The notes under the pieces were generated by a model. It was not told where the DNA came from, ran no database searches, and saw only the letters and a program-made list of their open reading frames with translations. From Myxococcus stipitatus (GTDB lineage: Bacteria > Myxococcota > Myxococcia > Myxococcales > Myxococcaceae), in assembly GCF_037414475.1 (NCBI RefSeq), contig NZ_CP147913.1:3286001-3350000 (forward strand): a DNA stretch of 64,000 nt, read 5' to 3'. The first letter of the stretch is position 1; each line of letters begins with the position of its first letter. A program made the translations under genes and the position numbers. Below, piece after piece: positions 59,142 to 64,000 of the stretch.

Positions 59142-60584
59142 ATGCAGAAGGTGCTCAACTACATCGGGGGAGAGCTGCTGCCCGCCCGTGGAGGGACGTG
59201 GCTGGACAAGCCCGAGCCCGCGACGGGGAAGACGTATGCGTCCGTCCCCGACTCCGACGAGAGCGACGTCCAGCGCGCGGTGGAGGCCGCCTCCCGCGCC
59301 TTCCCCGCATGGTCCGCCACGCCCGCGGCGGAGCGCTCACGCATGTTGCGGCGCATCGCGGACACGATTCGTCAGCGCCTGCCCGACTTCGCCCGCGCGG
59401 AGTCCATCGACTCCGGCAAGCCCCTCACGGTGGCCTCCACCGTGGACATCCCGCGCAGCATCCTCAACTTCGAGTTCTTCGCGGACGCCGTCACCCAGTT
59501 CTCCAGCGAGGCGCACGCCACCGACGGCGTGGCCCTCAACTACACGCTGCGCTCGCCGCTGGGCGTCGTGGGCTGCATCTCCCCGTGGAACCTGCCGCTG
59601 TACTTGCTGACGTGGAAGCTCGCGCCCGCGCTGGCCATGGGCAACTGCGTGGTGGCCAAGCCCTCCGAAGTCACGCCCATGACGGCCTATCTTCTGTCAC
59701 AGGTCTGCCGTGACGTGGGCCTGCCGCCGGGCGTGCTCAACATCGTCCACGGCCTGGGCCCCAAGGTGGGCGCGGCCATGAGCCAGCATCCGGACATCCC
59801 GGCCATCTCCTTCACGGGCAGCACCCGCGTGGGCGCGGAGATTGCCCGCGTGGCCGCGCCGTCCTTCAAGAAGCTGTCGCTGGAGATGGGCGGGAAGAAC
59901 CCCAACGTCATCTTCGAGGACTGCGACTTCGACGAGGCGCTCGCCACGACGGTGCGCTCGTCGTTCTCCAACCAGGGGCAGATCTGCCTCTGTGGCCCGC
60001 GCATCTTCGTGCAGCGCTCGCTCTATGCGCGCTTCAAGGACGCGCTGGTGGAGCGCACGAAGGCGCTCAAGGTGGGCGACCCGCTGGAGGCCGGCACCGA
60101 GCAGGGCGCGCTGGTGTCCCAGCAGCACTTCGACAAGGTGATGAGCTACATCGACCTGGCGAAGCAGGAGGGCGGGCGCATCCTCACCGGAGGAAAGCGC
60201 GCGAGCCTCTCCGGCCGCTGCGCCGAGGGCTGGTTCGTGGAGCCCACGCTCATCGAGGGCCTGGACGCCTCCTGCCGCACCAACCAGGAGGAGATTTTCG
60301 GCCCGGTGGCCACGCTGATTCCCTTCGAGCACGAGGACCAGGTGCTCGCGTGGGCGAACGCCACGAAGTACGGCCTGGCAGCCAGCGTGTGGACGAAGGA
60401 CTTGTCGCGGGCACACCGCTTCGCGGCCCGGCTGCACAGCGGCATCGTCTGGGTGAACTGCTGGATGCTGCGGGATTTGCGCACGCCGTTCGGCGGGGTG
60501 AAGGACTCGGGCGTGGGACGCGAGGGCGGCTGGGAAGCGCTGCGCTTCTTCACCGAGCCCAAGAACGTGTGCATCAAGCTGTGA
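59142..60584 (+). CDS. 2-aminomuconate 6-semialdehyde dehydrogenase
   Basis: A 480-residue NAD-dependent aldehyde dehydrogenase. Catalytic Cys282 (GQICLCG) and Glu248 (LEMGGKNPN), with cofactor motif SFTGSTRVGAEI, are all present. Within the superfamily, 2-amino- and 2-hydroxymuconic semialdehyde dehydrogenases are the closest by eye (EGWFVEPTLIEGL, WVNCWMLRDLRTPFGGVKDS). Because 3-hydroxyanthranilate dioxygenase, ACMS decarboxylase and kynureninase follow, the substrate is most likely 2-aminomuconate 6-semialdehyde. It is the first gene of the operon; GGAGG lies upstream of ATG 59142. The deaminase gene follows after 21 bases. Confidence 0.9.
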   Translation: MQKVLNYIGGELLPARGGTWLDKPEPATGKTYASVPDSDESDVQRAVEAASRAFPAWSATPAAERSRMLRRIADTIRQRLPDFARAESIDSGKPLTVASTVDIPRSILNFEFFADAVTQFSSEAHATDGVALNYTLRSPLGVVGCISPWNLPLYLLTWKLAPALAMGNCVVAKPSEVTPMTAYLLSQVCRDVGLPPGVLNIVHGLGPKVGAAMSQHPDIPAISFTGSTRVGAEIARVAAPSFKKLSLEMGGKNPNVIFEDCDFDEALATTVRSSFSNQGQICLCGPRIFVQRSLYARFKDALVERTKALKVGDPLEAGTEQGALVSQQHFDKVMSYIDLAKQEGGRILTGGKRASLSGRCAEGWFVEPTLIEGLDASCRTNQEEIFGPVATLIPFEHEDQVLAWANATKYGLAASVWTKDLSRAHRFAARLHSGIVWVNCWMLRDLRTPFGGVKDSGVGREGGWEALRFFTEPKNVCIKL

Positions 60585-60605
60585 CGCGCTGGACGGAGAC
60601 ACGAC

Positions 60606-61034
60606 GTGAGCACCAGTGAGCGAGTCGATTCCCAGAAGGCCCCGGAGCCGGTGGGCCTGTATCCCCACGCGCGGCGCGTGGGCAACCTGCTCTTCCTGTC
60701 GGGCGTGGGCCCTCGGGAGCGGGGCACGAAGAAGATTCCCGGCGTGGAGCTGGACGCCGAGGGCAACATCCTCTCGTACGACATCGAGAAGCAATGCCAC
60801 TCGGTGTTCCGCAACGTCCGCTACATCCTGGAGGACGCGGGCTCCTCGTGGGAGCGGCTGGTGGACGTCACCGTGTACCTGACGGACATGAAGAAGGACT
60901 TCCCCACCTACAACCGGCTGTGGGCGGAGTACTTCAAGGACAACCCGCCGTGCAGGACGACGCTCGAAATCAACCGGCTCCCCACGCCCATCGCCATCGA
61001 GCTCAAGTGCATCGCCACCATCGGAGACGAATGA
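60606..61034 (+). CDS. RidA-family 2-aminomuconate deaminase
   Basis: A 142-residue member of the RidA/YjgF family. GLYPHARRVGNLLFLSGVGP, the conserved Arg in the CRTTLEINRLP segment and IAIELKCIATI are the family markers. Members found between aminomuconate semialdehyde dehydrogenase and hydroxyanthranilate dioxygenase genes deaminate 2-aminomuconate to 4-oxalocrotonate, so this role is assigned from context. The GTG start at 60606 has GGAG upstream. Its TGA is directly followed by the ATG of the next gene, a tight operon junction. Confidence 0.88.
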   Translation: MSTSERVDSQKAPEPVGLYPHARRVGNLLFLSGVGPRERGTKKIPGVELDAEGNILSYDIEKQCHSVFRNVRYILEDAGSSWERLVDVTVYLTDMKKDFPTYNRLWAEYFKDNPPCRTTLEINRLPTPIAIELKCIATIGDE

Positions 61035-61559
61035 ATGGGCCGCCTGACTCCCATCAACTTCAAGAAGTGGATTGACGAGCACCGCCACCTGCTCAAGCCG
61101 CCCGTCGGAAACCAGCAGGTGTGGGCCGACCGCGAGTTCATGGTCACCGTCGTCGGCGGGCCGAACGCGCGCACGGACTACCACATCAACGAGGGCGAGG
61201 AGTTCTTCTACCAGCTCGAGGGCTCCATCACCCTGCGCGTCCTCGAGGACGGCAAGCCGTTGGATATCGCCATCGACGAGGGCGACATCTTCCTGTTGCC
61301 GCCCAAGGTGCCGCACTCGCCGCAGCGCCCCGCCGGCACGGTGGGCCTGGTGCTGGAGCGCCGCCGCCTGCCCCATGAGATGGATGGCTTCATGTGGATG
61401 TGCCCCTCGTGCGGCGAGAAGCTCTACGAGGAGTTCGTCCACGTCACGAATCTGGTGACACAGCTGCCGCCCATCTTCGAGCACTTCTACGGCAACCCCG
61501 ACAACTGCACCTGCAAGAAGTGCGGGACGAAGGTCACCAAGGGAGGGCCTGCGCGTTGA
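61035..61559 (+). CDS. nbaC: 3-hydroxyanthranilate 3,4-dioxygenase
   Basis: A 174-residue cupin dioxygenase that opens the ring of 3-hydroxyanthranilate to 2-amino-3-carboxymuconate semialdehyde. By alignment with the Ralstonia enzyme, iron ligands are His50, Glu56 and His94, and substrate-binding arginines are Arg46 and Arg98. The C-terminal rubredoxin-like iron site is complete: Cys123, Cys126, Cys160 and Cys163 (CPSC and CKKC). Full length. The stop overlaps the TTG start of the decarboxylase gene by four bases. Confidence 0.95.
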   Translation: MGRLTPINFKKWIDEHRHLLKPPVGNQQVWADREFMVTVVGGPNARTDYHINEGEEFFYQLEGSITLRVLEDGKPLDIAIDEGDIFLLPPKVPHSPQRPAGTVGLVLERRRLPHEMDGFMWMCPSCGEKLYEEFVHVTNLVTQLPPIFEHFYGNPDNCTCKKCGTKVTKGGPAR

Positions 61560-62572
61560 AGGTCGACATCCACACGCACTTGTTGCCCGCGAAGCTCCCG
61601 CGCTTCGCCGAGCGCTATGGGTACGGGGGTTTCATCACCCTGGACCACCACGCGCCATGCCGCGCGCGCATGCTGCGCGATGACGGGAAGTTCTTCCGCG
61701 AAGTCGAGAGCAACTGCTGGGACCCGGTGAAGCGCATCGAGGAGTGTGATGCGACGGGCGTCCACGTCCAGGTGCTCTCCACCGTGCCGGTGATGTTCAG
61801 CTACTGGACGAAGCCCGAGCACGGCGCGGACCTGTCGCGCTTCCTGAATGACCACGTGGCCGGCGTGGTGAAGGAGCACCCCAAGCGCTTCGCGGGCCTG
61901 GGCACGGTGCCGCTCCAATCGCCGGAGCTGGCGATTCGGGAGCTGGAGCGGTGCGTGAAGGAGCTGGGCCTGTCGGGCGTGCAGATTGGCAGTCACGTCA
62001 ACGACTGGAACCTGTCCGACGAGAAGCTGTTCCCCTTCTTCGAGGCGGCGAGCGAGCTGGGCGCGTCCATCTTCGTCCACCCGTGGGACATGATGGGCGA
62101 GGCGAAGATGCAGAAGTACTGGCTGCCGTGGCTGGTGGGCATGCCCGCGGAGGTGTCGCTGGCCATGTGCTCGCTCATCTTCGGCGGCGTGCTGGAGCGG
62201 CTGCCCAGGCTGCGCTTCGCGTTCGCGCACGGCGGAGGTTCGTTCCCGGGGACGCTGGGCCGCATCGAGCACGGCTTCGAGGCGCGTCCGGACCTGGTCG
62301 CCGTGGACAACAAGGTGCCGCCGCGCGACTACCTGGGACGCTTCTGGGTGGACTCGCTGGTGCATGACGCGGACACGCTGCGCTTCATCGTCAAGCTGTT
62401 CGGCCAGGACAAGGTGGCGCTGGGCAGTGACTATCCCTTCCCCCTGGGCGAGGACCGCCCGGGCACCCTCATCGACTCGCTGACCGAGCTGTCCCACGAC
62501 GCTCGCGAGCAGTTGCGATGGAAGAACGGTCTGGCGTGGCTGGGCCGCGCTCGCGAGGACTTCGCACCATGA
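61556..62572 (+). CDS. nbaD: 2-amino-3-carboxymuconate-6-semialdehyde decarboxylase (ACMSD)
   Basis: A 338-residue amidohydrolase-fold decarboxylase. Zinc ligands His6 and His8 (DIHTHLLP) and a third His in IFVHPWDMMG are visible; the His in FAHGGGSFP and the Asp in LGSDYPFPLG complete the site. Decarboxylation diverts ACMS from non-enzymatic cyclisation to quinolinate. The TTG start at 61556 is preferred because it overlaps the previous stop and places the HxH motif at the normal distance. The stop overlaps the kynureninase ATG by four bases. Confidence 0.94.
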   Translation: MKVDIHTHLLPAKLPRFAERYGYGGFITLDHHAPCRARMLRDDGKFFREVESNCWDPVKRIEECDATGVHVQVLSTVPVMFSYWTKPEHGADLSRFLNDHVAGVVKEHPKRFAGLGTVPLQSPELAIRELERCVKELGLSGVQIGSHVNDWNLSDEKLFPFFEAASELGASIFVHPWDMMGEAKMQKYWLPWLVGMPAEVSLAMCSLIFGGVLERLPRLRFAFAHGGGSFPGTLGRIEHGFEARPDLVAVDNKVPPRDYLGRFWVDSLVHDADTLRFIVKLFGQDKVALGSDYPFPLGEDRPGTLIDSLTELSHDAREQLRWKNGLAWLGRAREDFAP

Positions 62573-63846
62573 CGACGCATCCCTTCGAGGACACCGAGGA
62601 CTTCGCGCGCCGCGCCGATGAGGCGGACGCCCTGCGCTCCTTCCGCGACGCGTTCCACTTCCCACCGGGGCACGACGGCAAGCCCGTGGTGTACCTGGCC
62701 GGCAACTCGCTGGGGCTCCAGCCGAAGAACGCCGCGCGCTACGTGCAGGAGGAGCTGGAGGACTGGGCGAAGTTCGGCGTGGAGGGCCATCACCACGGAC
62801 GGCATCCATGGCTGCACTATCACGAGCTCGTCACCGAGCAGGCCGCGCGGCTGGTGGGCGCGAAGCCGCAGGAAGTGGTGGTGATGAACACCCTCACGGT
62901 GAACCTGCACCTGATGATGGTGTCGTTCTACCGGCCCACGAAGACGCGCTTCAAGATTCTGGTGGAGGGCGGGGCGTTCCCCTCGGACCAGTACGCGGTG
63001 GCGTCGCAGGCGCGCTTCCACGGGTATGACCCGCGCGAGGCCATCCTGGAGCTCAAGCCTCGCCCGGGAGAGGAGACGCTGCGCACCGAGGACATCCTCG
63101 CGACGCTGGACCAGCACGGGCAGGAGGTCGCGCTGGTGCTGTTGGGCAGCGTGAACTACCTGACGGGCCAGGCGTTCGACATCGCGGCGATTTCGCGGAC
63201 GGCGCACGCCAAGGGCTGCTTCGTCGGCTTCGACCTGGCGCACGGCGCGGGCAACCTGCGGCTGTCGTTGCATGACGACGGGCCGGACTTCGCGGTGTGG
63301 TGTTCGTACAAGTACCTCAACGGCGGGCCGGGGACGCTGGCCGGAGTGTTCGTGCACGAGCGGCATGCGCGCTCGCGGGACATTCCCCGCTTCGAGGGGT
63401 GGTGGGGGCACGACAAGGCCACGCGCTTCCAGATGAGGCCGAACTTCGACCCGCTGCCCGGCGCGGAGGGGTGGCAGCTGTCCAACCCGCCCATCCTCCA
63501 GCTCGCGGCGCTGCGTGCGTCGTTCGAGCTGTTCGACCAGGCGGGCATGGAGGCGCTTCGCGCGAAGAGCGAGAAGCTCACCGGCTACCTGGAGTTCCTC
63601 TTGGAGAAGCTGCCTCCGGGCTTCGTGCGCATCATCACGCCGCGAGATGCGAAGCAGCGGGGCGCGCAGCTGTCGCTGCGGTTCAAGGGCGAGGCGCAGG
63701 GGATGCTCAAGCGCCTGTCGGACGCGGGCATCATCTGCGACTTCCGAAAGCCAGACATCATCCGCGCGGCGCCCGCGCCGCTGTACTGCTCGTTCACCGA
63801 CGTCTACCGCTTCGTGCGGACCCTGGATGCCCATGCGCGCGAATGA
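62569..63846 (+). CDS. kynU: kynureninase
   Basis: A 425-residue PLP enzyme that cleaves kynurenine or 3-hydroxykynurenine to (3-hydroxy)anthranilate and alanine. Family marks: VYLAGNSLGLQPK near the start, GVEGHHHGRHPW, FDLAHGAGN, and the PLP lysine Lys248 in CSYKYLNGGPG. Length as expected. ATG 62569 overlaps the decarboxylase stop (ATGA). The following monooxygenase gene starts 14 bases before this gene ends, so the whole cluster appears to be one translationally coupled operon. Confidence 0.96.
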   Translation: MTTHPFEDTEDFARRADEADALRSFRDAFHFPPGHDGKPVVYLAGNSLGLQPKNAARYVQEELEDWAKFGVEGHHHGRHPWLHYHELVTEQAARLVGAKPQEVVVMNTLTVNLHLMMVSFYRPTKTRFKILVEGGAFPSDQYAVASQARFHGYDPREAILELKPRPGEETLRTEDILATLDQHGQEVALVLLGSVNYLTGQAFDIAAISRTAHAKGCFVGFDLAHGAGNLRLSLHDDGPDFAVWCSYKYLNGGPGTLAGVFVHERHARSRDIPRFEGWWGHDKATRFQMRPNFDPLPGAEGWQLSNPPILQLAALRASFELFDQAGMEALRAKSEKLTGYLEFLLEKLPPGFVRIITPRDAKQRGAQLSLRFKGEAQGMLKRLSDAGIICDFRKPDIIRAAPAPLYCSFTDVYRFVRTLDAHARE

Positions 63847-64000
63847 GCGAGGCGAAGAGGTCGTCGTGGTGGGAGCGGGCCTGGTGGGCTCGCTGCTCGC
63901 CGTGGAGTTGGCCCACCAAGGCTATTCCGTGGAGGTGCTGGAGCGCCGACCGGACATGCGCCGCGAGGTCATCGACGCGGGGCGCTCCATCAACCTCGCC
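63833..64000 (+). CDS. kmo: kynurenine 3-monooxygenase, 5' part only
   Basis: The window ends after 56 residues. The FAD-binding motif VVVVGAGLVGSLLAVELA and the following VEVLERRPDMRRE and GRSINLA are the classic N-terminus of kynurenine 3-monooxygenase, which hydroxylates kynurenine to 3-hydroxykynurenine. ATG 63833 is used; 63827 is an alternative two codons upstream. The gene overlaps kynureninase by 14 bases. With it, the operon covers the route from kynurenine to 4-oxalocrotonate. Confidence 0.9.
   Translation, partial: MRANERGEEVVVVGAGLVGSLLAVELAHQGYSVEVLERRPDMRREVIDAGRSINLA

Overview
The window comes from a high-GC (roughly 70%) Gram-negative bacterium of the Myxococcaceae type (Myxococcus, Corallococcus or Pyxidicoccus). 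The evidence is the dense set of eukaryote-like Ser/Thr kinases and two-component proteins, sigma-54 (NtrC-type) regulators, Cys-repeat and LSTNG-repeat lipoproteins, and a SitA-type lipoprotein toxin with its immunity gene. SitA toxins are known only from myxobacterial outer-membrane exchange. No rRNA, tRNA, CRISPR array or intact insertion sequence was seen.

Layout. 1-1.0 kb: two small unassigned genes. 1.1-13.1 kb: a cobalamin locus with nucleotide-loop assembly (cobT, cobS, cobC, cobQ), a divergent inner-membrane importer (btuF-btuD-btuC), a TonB receptor, and a translationally coupled surface-type beta-propeller lipoprotein that resembles the BtuB/BtuG arrangement of Bacteroides in layout. 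13.2-17.8 kb: a small secreted peptide, a histidine kinase with its sigma-54 response regulator, a glutaminyl cyclase and an unknown gene; the last two share a 35-bp upstream element. 18.0-21.7 kb: two genes that are intact apart from four single-base indels, a TonB-type outer-membrane receptor and a JmjC/cupin oxygenase. 21.9-23.8 kb: the SitA-like toxin and immunity pair, lower in GC. 23.9-28.1 kb: a YbhN-like flippase family protein, a receiver-only regulator, an HtrA protease and two small conserved proteins. 28.3-43.5 kb: a signalling region with three Ser/Thr kinases (two carrying degenerate cyclase-like domains), a hybrid histidine kinase next to an OPT transporter, another histidine kinase, and an LSTNG-repeat lipoprotein. 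43.5-49.5 kb: metabolic genes, including cysteine dioxygenase divergent from an FAD oxidoreductase, a 4-oxalocrotonate decarboxylase-like enzyme, an outer-membrane barrel and an SDR. 49.6-57.9 kb: a tightly overlapping minus-strand operon in which the truncated tail of an RND efflux pump is followed by AlgB-like and KinB-like regulators, a fused two-domain NitT/TauT-type permease and its ATPase, and then another histidine kinase. 58.5-64.0 kb: an NTF2-like gene and a plus-strand kynurenine/3-hydroxyanthranilate degradation operon that runs off the right edge inside kynurenine 3-monooxygenase.

How the parts work together. The cobalamin locus covers outer-membrane capture, inner-membrane import and late assembly, so it can serve both salvage and synthesis. 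The kynurenine operon encodes kynurenine -> 3-hydroxykynurenine -> 3-hydroxyanthranilate -> ACMS -> 2-aminomuconate semialdehyde -> 2-aminomuconate -> 4-oxalocrotonate. The decarboxylase at 47.1-47.9 kb would carry out the next step. The remaining genes are mostly sensing and regulation. All functions are inferred from motifs read by eye; no database search was possible.
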